From contig CATZRJ010000038.1 of NCBI GenBank assembly GCA_958423535.1, forward strand, positions 1 to 16,879: a stretch of DNA of 16,879 nt, read 5' to 3'. The position numbers and the translations under genes were made by a program. The stretch is from an uncultured Collinsella sp. (GTDB lineage: Bacteria > Actinomycetota > Coriobacteriia > Coriobacteriales > Coriobacteriaceae). Shown here one piece after another: positions 1 to 6,077 of this stretch. The notes under the pieces were generated by a model that was not told where the DNA came from, made no database searches, and saw nothing but the letters and a program-made list of their open reading frames with translations. Every line of letters starts with the position of its first letter. Position 1 is the stretch's first letter.

Positions 1-12
1 CGATGGGAAGCG

Positions 13-47
13 CCCGCAACGGAAATCCGCATGCGGGTTTATTGTAC
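13..47 (+). terminator. Possible intrinsic terminator of a gene left of the window
   Basis: A short stem pairs CCCGCA (13-18) with TGCGGG (32-37). An inner CGGA/TCCG pairing is also possible, and TTTATTGT follows on the plus strand. This could end transcription entering from the left. The stem is short and the T tract is interrupted, so the call is tentative. Confidence 0.35.
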
Positions 48-157
48 CCCGCCGTTAAGTGTAATTTCGACAAATATAGGCGGGCGGTAAAGGTTTACCT
101 TAGGTGACTGCCAAGGGGCGAGATGGCCCCTCGGACGGAAAAGTCGCAGCCTGCATC

Positions 158-221
158 GAGAGTGGATAATCTCCCACTTTTTGCCTGTATCTTGACCAAA
201 AGTGGGAGATTATCCACTCTC
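158..221. repeat. Long inverted repeat 1 (24-bp perfect arms)
   Basis: The left arm at 158-181 and the right arm at 198-221 are exact reverse complements over 24 bases, with a 16-base loop. The arm starts GAGAGTGGATAATCTCCCAC. No T tract follows the outer end of either arm, so it does not look like an ordinary intrinsic terminator. It resembles a REP-like or miniature palindromic repeat unit. Confidence 0.9.
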
Positions 222-230
222 ATGGGTTGT

Positions 231-274
231 GCGTCCGAAAATCCTCTCTCGTGCGTTCGGAAATCCACTCTCGT
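231..274 (+). repeat. 22-bp imperfect tandem repeat, two units
   Basis: Units 231-252 and 253-274 match at 19 of 22 positions and abut directly. Both contain AATCC(T/A)CTCTCGT, whose end echoes the outer end of the right arm of inverted repeat 1 (ATCCACTCTC at 212-221). The tandem copies may therefore be decayed or partial versions of the same element. Confidence 0.75.
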
Positions 275-297
275 TTCTCTATCGCCGACCACACGGC

Positions 298-364
298 AGT
301 TGCGGTGAAATGGGGACTGTTTTTGCCGGTCGCGGCCTTAAACAGTCCCTATTTCACCGCAACT
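298..364. repeat. Long inverted repeat 2 (25-bp arms)
   Basis: Arms 298-322 and 340-364 pair over 25 positions with one mismatch, which would be a G-U wobble in RNA. The loop is 17 bases. The size and layout match inverted repeat 1, but the sequence differs: the left arm begins AGTTGCGGTGAAATGGGGAC. It begins 15 bases past the stop of the minus-strand FHA gene, so it could protect or end that transcript, although no T tract follows it. Confidence 0.88.
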
Positions 365-379
365 TATTTAGGAGATGAG

Positions 380-1318
380 TTAGAGAGCGCCGAGGAGGAT
401 GGCGTAGGTGGTGGATTCGCCGAGCCTGAGCTCGTCACCGGGGTTGAGCTGAGCGGAGCGGCCGGGCTCGACCTGGGTGCAGACGTTCGTCGCGCCGTTT
501 ACCACCACGGTTCCGTTGGTGGACGACAGGTCCTCGACGTACCAGACATTTTGGCCATCGCACCACACGTGGGCATGGCGAGCCGAAACGTCATCGCCCA
601 CATCGGTGATATCGCCTTCCCCCGTCGCCAGCGCACCGATCTCCACGCCCTGCTCACTCGGCTGAATCCAGCGCGGAGCGCTCACCACGTAGCCGTTTTG
701 CACGCGAAGCAGGCCCAGCGGATGCGCAGGCGCCGCCTCGTGATCGCCCGTGACCGTCGAGGTGCTCAGCGAGCGCGGCGTCGACGTGGCGCCGCCGCAG
801 GTCGCATGAGCGTAGTCGATGGCATAGGTCACCGAGGATCGAACATCTGCCGAGCAACCGACGGCTACAAACAGCACCAGCACGGCCTCGGCACGTTCGG
901 CGGACATAAGCTCCGCCGCCTGCGACAGGCGCTCGACCGCATTGCGGTAGAGGCTCGTATCCTGATGGCATTCCTCGAGCGCCCGCACCATGGGCTCGCC
1001 GGCGGGGCCGCACACCATGTTGATCACCGCCGTGGCATTCATGGGATTGCGGCGGCGCAGGGCCAGATGCGACATGATGCGCGCGGCCGAGGTGCCGTAA
1101 TCGGCAAAATAGCGCTCCTGCAGCGTGCCGACCGGAGCGCGCACGATAAAACGCGAGACCCAGGAGCGATCGGCGGCGCGGCTCTGTGGACTACGGCCGT
1201 CGGCGAGCGGGCGGCTCGAGAGCACCAGGCCGCACAGTTCGATATGGCTCAGGTGCGCTGCGCGCTTAAAGATGTCAAACATTGCCCCGCACGGGGTGAG
1301 CTCAGCTTGAGAAGCCAT
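380..1318 (-). CDS. FHA-domain protein, last gene of a kinase cassette
   Basis: The product is 312 aa with no signal peptide or membrane helix. A C-terminal forkhead-associated domain (about residues 220-310) shows the family hallmarks: an IGAL strand near 227, SARHAH (245-250) and LSSTNGT (264-270). FHA domains bind phosphothreonine peptides, so it probably docks onto a target phosphorylated by the kinase encoded just upstream. The N-terminal 200 residues match no family I recognise. They are Ala-rich, probably helical, and contain several Cys (10, 29, 103, 117, 155, 174). The start was chosen because AAGGAGG lies 8 bases upstream and overlaps the end of the kinase gene, with only 3 bases between stop and start. 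A second Met (13) is less well placed. FHA is secure; the partner and role are inferred. Confidence 0.85.
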   Translation of the reverse strand: MASQAELTPCGAMFDIFKRAAHLSHIELCGLVLSSRPLADGRSPQSRAADRSWVSRFIVRAPVGTLQERYFADYGTSAARIMSHLALRRRNPMNATAVINMVCGPAGEPMVRALEECHQDTSLYRNAVERLSQAAELMSAERAEAVLVLFVAVGCSADVRSSVTYAIDYAHATCGGATSTPRSLSTSTVTGDHEAAPAHPLGLLRVQNGYVVSAPRWIQPSEQGVEIGALATGEGDITDVGDDVSARHAHVWCDGQNVWYVEDLSSTNGTVVVNGATNVCTQVEPGRSAQLNPGDELRLGESTTYAILLGAL

Positions 1319-1321
1319 GGC

Positions 1322-3163
1322 TTAGCCCTCCTTGGTCGCAGAGATAGTGTCGGATACTTCGGCCGGCCCGCCAAAGGCGCGAACAGCCGCGGCTCCGCCG
1401 GCAAGCGGCGTCGCCATGGGAATTTTCGCACGTCGTGCTGACACGACGGGAAGCTCAAAGGCAAACCCCATCGCCAGCAAAAACCACGTGAGCGCATAGG
1501 TTGCAATTATGGCGGCCACCAGGCCACCCGCCACGGCATGCTGGGAAAACACGGCGCATGCGAGTGCGGCCAGAGCCGGAACCTCACAGGCGGAAAGGGC
1601 CAATACGCCCTGCAGGAACCCCGCGCGGCGATTGCGCGCCAAGGCTCCGACGGCAATGCCCGCCACGCTCGGCAGCGCCAACGCCAGCACGGCGACGATG
1701 CCCGGCAGTGTGCCGGACCACGAAATGTGCCCCACGGCAACCGTCATACGAGCACCCGACGCCAGCAGCGCCGCCGACACCACCACAACGGCCCATACGA
1801 GGCCGCAGACAGCCGCAGCGCCAATCATCGCAGCGCGACGGACCGCGCGACCGGACGCGTCCATGGGACAGGGCATGAGCGGCTCGGCGCGAAGCGAGCG
1901 CGCGACATTTTGCGCATAGTGGTCGCAAAATGCCGAGAGCGCCGCCTCCACCGCAGCCGGCTCGGGACGATCTTCCTGATGGCAGGACAGGCAAGCCATC
2001 ACCACATCGAACAGCTGAGCGTCGACAAACGCCAGTGCATCGCGCAGATCCTCGGAATTTGGATCGAGCCCCAGCTGCTGAGCCTGTTCGGCCGCGGCAA
2101 GTGCCACATCGGGCTCGCGTCGCAGCAGTTGCGTCAAGTCGCAGCCGGGTGCGTGGGCGCCGACGGGATAATCGGGCAGCGTATCCATCTTGAGGCGATA
2201 AGGGCTGGCGATATCGCGCGTCCTTTTGCGCGAGCCCGAAGTACCCGACGCGCCCGGCGCCACCTCGTACGGCGCGACACCGGCAATGAGCTCGTAGACC
2301 GTACTCGCCGCTGCATAGACATCGATCGCCGGCGACATGCGAAGCATGCGCAGGTCGGGGATATCGTCGGTGAGCATCTCGGGCGGGGCGTAGGCCACCG
2401 TCGCACGGCGCAGCGTGGCATAGCGCTCGGTAAACGACGCCTTGCCGCCGGTGCCGGCCACCGCAGAGGCGGGCTCGAGCGCCAGCGACGAGCCAAAATC
2501 GATCAAGCACAGGTCGAAGGTGCCCTCGGCAAGCTGTCGGTCGAGCGGCAGACGCGCCGTGCGCACCATAATATTAGCGGGCGAGATATCGCGATGGACG
2601 AACCCCTCCCCCACCAAGCTCATGCGGCAGAGCAGGTCGAACAGGTCGCGGCCCAGGCGAGCGGCCACGAGCGGCGACAGACGCCCGGCATCGTCCACGG
2701 CAAGGCGCGGGCGCAGGCGGGCAAGCGTCTCGCCCTCGACCCACTCCATGACAATCGCAGGCACACCGTCAACCTCGCCCCACCCGTATAAGCGCGGAAA
2801 GCCCTTAAGACCCGAAAGGGCACGATGGCATTCGTATTCCTCGCGAAACGCCGCCTTAAACTTAGCGACCAGCGCCTCATAAGCGGTGTCGTCGTCGAAC
2901 TCGTCGCGCACCGGCAAGATGAGCTGTTTGAGTGCCACGGCCTCGCCCTGGGCATTGACGGCACGCGTCACGCGGCCGATGCCGCCACGGCGCATGGTGG
3001 CGTCGTCGGCAAACAGCATCGCAAATCGACGCTGGTAGACGGGCAACTCATCCGGGCTCAGCGCAATAGCAGGCTCAAACCCTCCAACGCGCGCCAGGCG
3101 CAGGCCCACCATAGGGTCGCGGTTTAGCGCGCACGATGCGCTAGAAGAAAGGCTATTCGTCAT
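1322..3163 (-). CDS. Membrane Ser/Thr protein kinase with four C-terminal helices
   Basis: The product is 613 aa. The kinase domain spans about residues 40-420: glycine loop GGIGRV (60-65), ATP-binding Lys79, catalytic HRD with Asp192, HRDISPANIM including Asn197, DFG at 222-224 and an APPE motif near 259-262. An insert of unusual length lies between the glycine loop and the catalytic loop. Four hydrophobic helices follow at about 444-470, 484-509, 516-540 and 546-572, with almost no extracellular loop, so there is no PASTA or other sensor domain. The start overlaps the stop of the upstream membrane-protein gene as ATGA with no strong ribosome binding site, which implies translational coupling. 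It is an intact RD-type kinase. Its sensing input may come from the coupled upstream protein. Substrates cannot be read from sequence. Confidence 0.9.
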   Translation of the reverse strand: MTNSLSSSASCALNRDPMVGLRLARVGGFEPAIALSPDELPVYQRRFAMLFADDATMRRGGIGRVTRAVNAQGEAVALKQLILPVRDEFDDDTAYEALVAKFKAAFREEYECHRALSGLKGFPRLYGWGEVDGVPAIVMEWVEGETLARLRPRLAVDDAGRLSPLVAARLGRDLFDLLCRMSLVGEGFVHRDISPANIMVRTARLPLDRQLAEGTFDLCLIDFGSSLALEPASAVAGTGGKASFTERYATLRRATVAYAPPEMLTDDIPDLRMLRMSPAIDVYAAASTVYELIAGVAPYEVAPGASGTSGSRKRTRDIASPYRLKMDTLPDYPVGAHAPGCDLTQLLRREPDVALAAAEQAQQLGLDPNSEDLRDALAFVDAQLFDVVMACLSCHQEDRPEPAAVEAALSAFCDHYAQNVARSLRAEPLMPCPMDASGRAVRRAAMIGAAAVCGLVWAVVVVSAALLASGARMTVAVGHISWSGTLPGIVAVLALALPSVAGIAVGALARNRRAGFLQGVLALSACEVPALAALACAVFSQHAVAGGLVAAIIATYALTWFLLAMGFAFELPVVSARRAKIPMATPLAGGAAAVRAFGGPAEVSDTISATKEG

Positions 3164-4068
3164 AGGGCGATCGCCGCCACTTTGGTATTGAAGTTGTTGA
3201 GCGCGACGTCGTCATCGCCGTAATGCCCCACCCATTGGCACAGATTGGTGTAGCAGCCCCATAGGTTGGCGTATTGCCGATACCACTTTGACTTGGGAGA
3301 AAACGTTTGCCGGCCAAACTCGGCACGGATGACAAACATGTCATTCGCCAGGGTGTCGCACGGTCCGGTATCGCCCGTAACGTTATAGGTCGAAACCACG
3401 CTGTTGGCGCGGGCGACATAGCCATCGAGCATGTTGTATTTGGTCACGAGCCAACTGTGAATACTCTCCTCCTCGGCAGCCGAGAGGCCACCCGAGCCCG
3501 CGTCCCCGCCGGTACCGCCGTCCGTCGAGCCACCACTCGAAGATCCACCGCCAGAGGCGGAGCCCGAACCGGAACCGCCGTCCGAGCCCGCCGAACCGCT
3601 GCCAGAACCGGACCCGTCCGAGCCGCCGGGCTTGCCCGTCTGCTGCGTATCCTGCTCCTTCTGCTGCTCCACCTTGTTAACGACAGAAGCCACGCTGTTA
3701 TTGGAAAGCTTCGTAATGACCTTGGTGTTGGTGAGCACGATGGTCTTGCCGTTTGCCAGCGTGATCTCGTTGGACGCCTGCTCACCCTCGTCCGCGGGAT
3801 CGACGCCAAACACGGTGCGCCCGACCACGCTCGCCCACGTATATCCGGTTGTCGTTCCCAAGTCGCTTTTGGCCTTGCGCCCTATATGCAGCTCGCGCGC
3901 AGCATGCGCCTGCACCATGGACGGCACCGTCATGCCATAAGCCGAAACACCGGCTACGACCAGCACGAGCGAGCAAGACAGCAGCACATACGCCCGAGGC
4001 GCCAGGCCCAGCCGGCGTCGCATGCGCACCGCGGCGCCATGCTTTGTCTGAGTGCCCCCGGGCCGCAT
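3160..4068 (-). CDS. Membrane-anchored extracellular protein with a Gly/Ser linker
   Basis: The product is 302 aa and I recognise no family. A basic N-terminus (RMRRR, 15-19) precedes one hydrophobic anchor (about 26-46), placing the rest outside the cell. Residues 47-146 form a first region ending in a Gln/Lys-rich stretch. Residues 147-194 are almost pure Gly/Ser/Asp. Residues 195-302 form a compact C-terminal domain rich in Trp and Tyr with Cys237, Cys272 and Cys277. The start at 4068 was chosen because GGAGGAGAA lies 3 bases upstream. An in-frame upstream ATG at 4257 would cross a strong hairpin and add a basic, Cys-containing stretch, so I reject it. The stop overlaps the kinase start by four bases, so this may be the kinase's extracellular partner or sensor, which is inference. 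Confidence 0.8.
   Translation of the reverse strand: MRPGGTQTKHGAAVRMRRRLGLAPRAYVLLSCSLVLVVAGVSAYGMTVPSMVQAHAARELHIGRKAKSDLGTTTGYTWASVVGRTVFGVDPADEGEQASNEITLANGKTIVLTNTKVITKLSNNSVASVVNKVEQQKEQDTQQTGKPGGSDGSGSGSGSAGSDGGSGSGSASGGGSSSGGSTDGGTGGDAGSGGLSAAEEESIHSWLVTKYNMLDGYVARANSVVSTYNVTGDTGPCDTLANDMFVIRAEFGRQTFSPKSKWYRQYANLWGCYTNLCQWVGHYGDDDVALNNFNTKVAAIAL
3487..3630 (-). repeat. Low-complexity Gly/Ser coding repeat
   Basis: This encodes residues 147-194 of the membrane-anchored protein: about 48 residues made almost only of Gly, Ser, Asp and Thr with GSGSGS and GGS runs. It separates the anchor-proximal region from the C-terminal domain and would act as a long flexible spacer across the cell wall. 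Such tracts commonly vary in length between strains. Confidence 0.85.
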
Positions 4069-4080
4069 GCGTTCTCCTCC

Positions 4081-4109
4081 AACAAAAACACGCCGCTTAA
4101 AAGCGGCGC
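4081..4109 (-). terminator. Hairpin plus T tract between recR and the cassette start
   Basis: CGCCGCTT (4091-4098) and AAGCGGCG (4101-4108) pair perfectly. Read on the minus strand, TGTTTTTGTT follows. This is a good intrinsic terminator for recR transcription. Its T tract ends directly at the GGAGGAGAA ribosome binding site of the next gene (start at 4068). Any transcript of that gene starting upstream must pass through it, so it could also work as an attenuator. Confidence 0.7.
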
Positions 4110-4152
4110 ATTCTTTCATATCCACATTTGAGTGTATCAGCGAACCCAAAAG

Positions 4153-4162
4153 GTTGCGCAAC
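4153..4162. promoter_or_regulatory. Palindrome GTTGCGCAAC, possible operator half of a pair
   Basis: This is a perfect 10-bp palindrome upstream of the cassette's first gene. It is related to GTTGCACAAC at 4226-4235, with centres 73 bp apart, close to seven helical turns. The pair may be bound by a dimeric repressor. This is inference from symmetry and spacing only. Confidence 0.4.
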
Positions 4163-4222
4163 GAATGGGCAAATACGAGGCGCAGACGGACCCATCCACG
4201 CGATAAGCGGACGAAAAGCAGG

Positions 4223-4238
4223 TTTGTTGCACAACAAA
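4223..4238. promoter_or_regulatory. 16-bp dyad TTTGTTG-CA-CAACAAA
   Basis: Perfect 7-bp arms flank a 2-base centre in the recR to cassette intergenic region. The form resembles operators of MarR-type dimeric regulators (general family knowledge, not a matched site). Its core repeats as GTTGCGCAAC at 4153-4162. Confidence 0.45.
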
Positions 4239-4311
4239 TGCATGAACGCGCGCCCAATTATGAGCGCCCCATGCGGCAGGCCGACGGGACATGCCGCGGA
4301 GCTGGCGCCGC

Positions 4312-4908
4312 CTAGATCGCGCGGCGGGCCTCGATAGCGCGGCCAAGCGTAAGCTCGTCGGCATACTCCAAGTCGCCGCCCACGGGAAGGCCGCTCGCAA
4401 GACGCGATACCTCAACGCCCAATGGCTTGATGGTGCGAGCAAGGTAGCTCGCCGTAGTCTCGCCCTCGATGTTGGGGTTGGTGGCGATAATGACCTCGTG
4501 GATGTCCTCGTGGCCCAGGCGCGCCAGCAGCTCGCGGATATGCAGCTGCTCGGGACCGATCTTGTCCATGGGGCTGATCACGCCGCCCAGCACATGGTAC
4601 AGGCCATGGTAGCTGCCCGTGCGCTCAATCGCCTGGACATCGCGCGGCTCGCCCACCACGCAAATGCGGGTGGTGTCGCGCATCGGGTCCTGGCAGATGG
4701 AGCACTCGTCGGCCGTGGCGTAGTTAAAGCAACGGCTGCAAAAGTGGACCTCCTGCTTGACCTCCAGGATGGCCTCGGCCAGGCGGCGGGCCTCCTCGGC
4801 ATCGGCCTCGAGCAGGTAATAGGCGATGCGCTGGGCCGACTTGGGACCAATGCCCGGCAGACGGCCCAGCTCATCGAGCAGTTTTTGCAGACTGTGATTC
4901 GCACTCAT
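4312..4908 (-). CDS. recR: Recombination mediator protein RecR
   Basis: The product is 198 aa, the usual RecR length. It shows the helix-hairpin-helix motif LPGIGPKSAQRIAYYLL near 17-33, a four-cysteine zinc finger (Cys57, Cys60, Cys69, Cys72) and a Toprim domain beginning ICVVGEPRD at 82. The C-terminus carries GLPVGGDLEYADELTLGRA. RecR works with RecF/RecO to load RecA at gaps, as a ring-like DNA clamp in the cytoplasm. It starts 13 bases after the ebfC stop, without a strong ribosome binding site, which fits co-translation with ebfC. A terminator-like hairpin follows about 200 bases downstream. Confidence 0.98.
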   Translation of the reverse strand: MSANHSLQKLLDELGRLPGIGPKSAQRIAYYLLEADAEEARRLAEAILEVKQEVHFCSRCFNYATADECSICQDPMRDTTRICVVGEPRDVQAIERTGSYHGLYHVLGGVISPMDKIGPEQLHIRELLARLGHEDIHEVIIATNPNIEGETTASYLARTIKPLGVEVSRLASGLPVGGDLEYADELTLGRAIEARRAI

Positions 4909-4921
4909 ATATATGCGTGTC

Positions 4922-5242
4922 TTAGAACGGCATGCCCGGGATGTTGAGGCCGCCGGTGATGGCGCCCATCTGCTTGTTGGCGAGCTCGTTGACGCCGCGG
5001 ACGGCCTCGTTGACGGCAGCCATGATCATGTCCTGCAGCATATCGACGTCCTCGGGATCGAGCGCATCGGGGTCAATAGTGAGGTTGACGAGCTCCATCT
5101 CGCCGTTAACGGTCACCTTGACCATGCCGCCGCCGGCAGAGGCGTCGACGGTCTGGGACTTAAGATTCTCCTGTGCGGCGGCAAGCTGCTCCTGCATCTT
5201 GCGGGCCTGCTTCATCATCTGCTGCATGTTCATACCGGCCAT
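4922..5242 (-). CDS. ebfC: YbaB/EbfC family nucleoid-associated protein
   Basis: The product is 106 aa, typical of the family. It has the Met/Gln-rich helical start (MNMQQMMKQARKMQEQL), the central GGGMVKVTVNGEMEL strand and the C-terminal helix DMIMAAVNEAV. Homologues form small dimers that bind DNA with little sequence specificity, and their gene is normally found between dnaX and recR. AAAGGAG lies 6 bases before the ATG. recR follows after 13 bases in the same direction. Here dnaX is still upstream but about 840 bases away, separated by an oppositely oriented gene, so this gene probably has its own promoter. Confidence 0.95.
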   Translation of the reverse strand: MAGMNMQQMMKQARKMQEQLAAAQENLKSQTVDASAGGGMVKVTVNGEMELVNLTIDPDALDPEDVDMLQDMIMAAVNEAVRGVNELANKQMGAITGGLNIPGMPF

Positions 5243-5317
5243 GATGGCTCCTTTACGTGCGGCCGCACGCCGAGCTGCAAGGGCAGCCGGAGCGCGGCGG
5301 GACTTTCAAACTCAAAA

Positions 5318-5323
5318 ATCGTA
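5318..5323 (-). promoter_or_regulatory. Possible -10 element for ebfC-recR
   Basis: TACGAT on the minus strand lies about 75 bases before the ebfC start, in a locally A/T-rich spot between GC-rich flanks. No good -35 hexamer sits at 17 bases, so the call is weak. Confidence 0.3.
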
Positions 5324-5362
5324 CCACGGCGCGGGGCAAGCAAGCGGGGCGGACACGCTACC

Positions 5363-5515
5363 TCAGTCGATATACATGTCCTGGAGTGCAAACCGCACCC
5401 AAAGATTATGCGAAGTTGAATAATTCGCATCTGCATAATATTGAAAGCTAAATCTTGTAGAGCCGGAATCCGACATTTTCTGCATCCAGCTAGATAACAA
5501 AATGCCGAACCGCTG
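5363..5515 (-). pseudogene. Possible 3' remnant of a lost gene
   Basis: The minus strand is open for about 50 codons ending at a TGA at 5363. The product reads like real protein, with many aromatics (STRFSFQYYADANYS, then LWVRFALQDMYID). The DNA is AT-richer than its neighbours. There is no ribosome binding site, and upstream the frame runs into the promoter of the plus-strand gene. It may be the tail of a gene lost when the dnaX-ebfC interval was rearranged. It could also be chance. Confidence 0.25.
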
Positions 5516-5542
5516 CTCGAGGCGGCGCTCATGATGGCAGGG

Positions 5543-5548
5543 TATAAT
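5543..5548 (+). promoter_or_regulatory. -10 promoter element TATAAT
   Basis: A perfect consensus -10 hexamer lies 34 bases before the start at 5583, giving a leader of about 28 bases containing GGAGG. A recognisable -35 is absent, so the promoter may be factor-dependent or weak. Confidence 0.5.
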
Positions 5549-5582
5549 TTGATTGTCACAGACAGCAATTTGGAGGTGCCCC

Positions 5583-6056
5583 ATGAATGCCCCCGACGTG
5601 CTCCAAAACATCCGCTCAAAACACCCCGTTGCATATGTGGTTCTCTATCTCTTTGTCGGCTGGGCATTGCTGGTTATCATCACCCATGCTATAGCCTTTG
5701 GAGCAGAACTACTGATAGCCAGCTCGGACCAGCCCGTCGTCAAATGGGAAGCGACCGATGAGTGCACCGACGGAACTCGAACCATTTACTACAACAGCCC
5801 GTCCCTCTACCAAGAGTTCAAGGTCAAGATAAAGGACTCCAAGATTGTCGATGCCGAACTAGGCACTTTCTTGACAATCGGAGCAACCGTCAACGCCGAG
5901 CAAGTCGAGCACACGGACAGCCATGCGACGTATCGTATCGACCTCAGCATCCTAGGCCGACCGTCACGTACCTGTCTGCTCGAATGCGAGATACGCGGCA
6001 CCGCGTTGCACATGTCCGAAATACAGATGCGCCCGGGCAAAGAGATCTCTTCTTGA
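5583..6056 (+). CDS. Small single-helix membrane protein, unknown function
   Basis: The product is 157 aa and I recognise no family. It has a short N-terminal tail, one hydrophobic helix (about 15-45), then an extracellular or peripheral domain of about 110 residues with alternating beta-like segments and Cys61, Cys131 and Cys135. The start was chosen because GGAGG lies 6 bases upstream of this ATG; an earlier in-frame ATG at 5553 overlaps the ribosome binding region. It is oriented against its neighbours, converges on dnaX with a 21-base gap, and splits dnaX from ebfC. It is probably a lineage-specific insertion. Confidence 0.75.
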   Translation: MNAPDVLQNIRSKHPVAYVVLYLFVGWALLVIITHAIAFGAELLIASSDQPVVKWEATDECTDGTRTIYYNSPSLYQEFKVKIKDSKIVDAELGTFLTIGATVNAEQVEHTDSHATYRIDLSILGRPSRTCLLECEIRGTALHMSEIQMRPGKEISS

Positions 6057-6077
6057 GCAGCATACCCGCCCGCACGG

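Larger units (their letters stand above)
1..379. other. Gene-free region with palindromic repeats
   Basis: No convincing coding sequence lies here. It sits beyond the 3' end of the minus-strand FHA gene that stops at 380. Its contents, described separately, are a possible terminator near the left edge, two long inverted repeats (158-221 and 298-364) and a 22-bp tandem repeat (231-274). A small perfect dyad, GGTAAA-GG-TTTACC, lies at 86-99. Short open frames across the region are artefacts of the repeats. Confidence 0.7.
5243..5582. other. Intergenic region between ebfC and the small membrane protein gene
   Basis: The region drives divergent transcription: ebfC-recR to the left and the 5583 gene to the right. 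From about 5385 to 5520 it is clearly AT-richer than the surrounding genes. It holds nested inverted repeats (ATTATGC at 5405-5411 with GCATAAT at 5433-5439; ATGCGAA at 5408-5414 with TTCGCAT at 5424-5430). A possible gene remnant on the minus strand is listed separately. Confidence 0.6.

Noticed and set aside
158..364. CRISPR array
   Set aside because: The repeats are two different palindromes and a two-unit tandem repeat without regular spacers, and no cas gene is present.
227..1441. 404-codon plus-strand open frame opposite the FHA gene
   Set aside because: The product is rich in Arg/His/Ala with no domain pattern, while the minus strand has a clear FHA domain with a good ribosome binding site.
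4069..4257. N-terminal extension of the Gly/Ser-linker membrane protein
   Set aside because: It would translate through the strong hairpin, has no ribosome binding site, and the start at 4068 has an excellent one followed by a normal signal-anchor layout.
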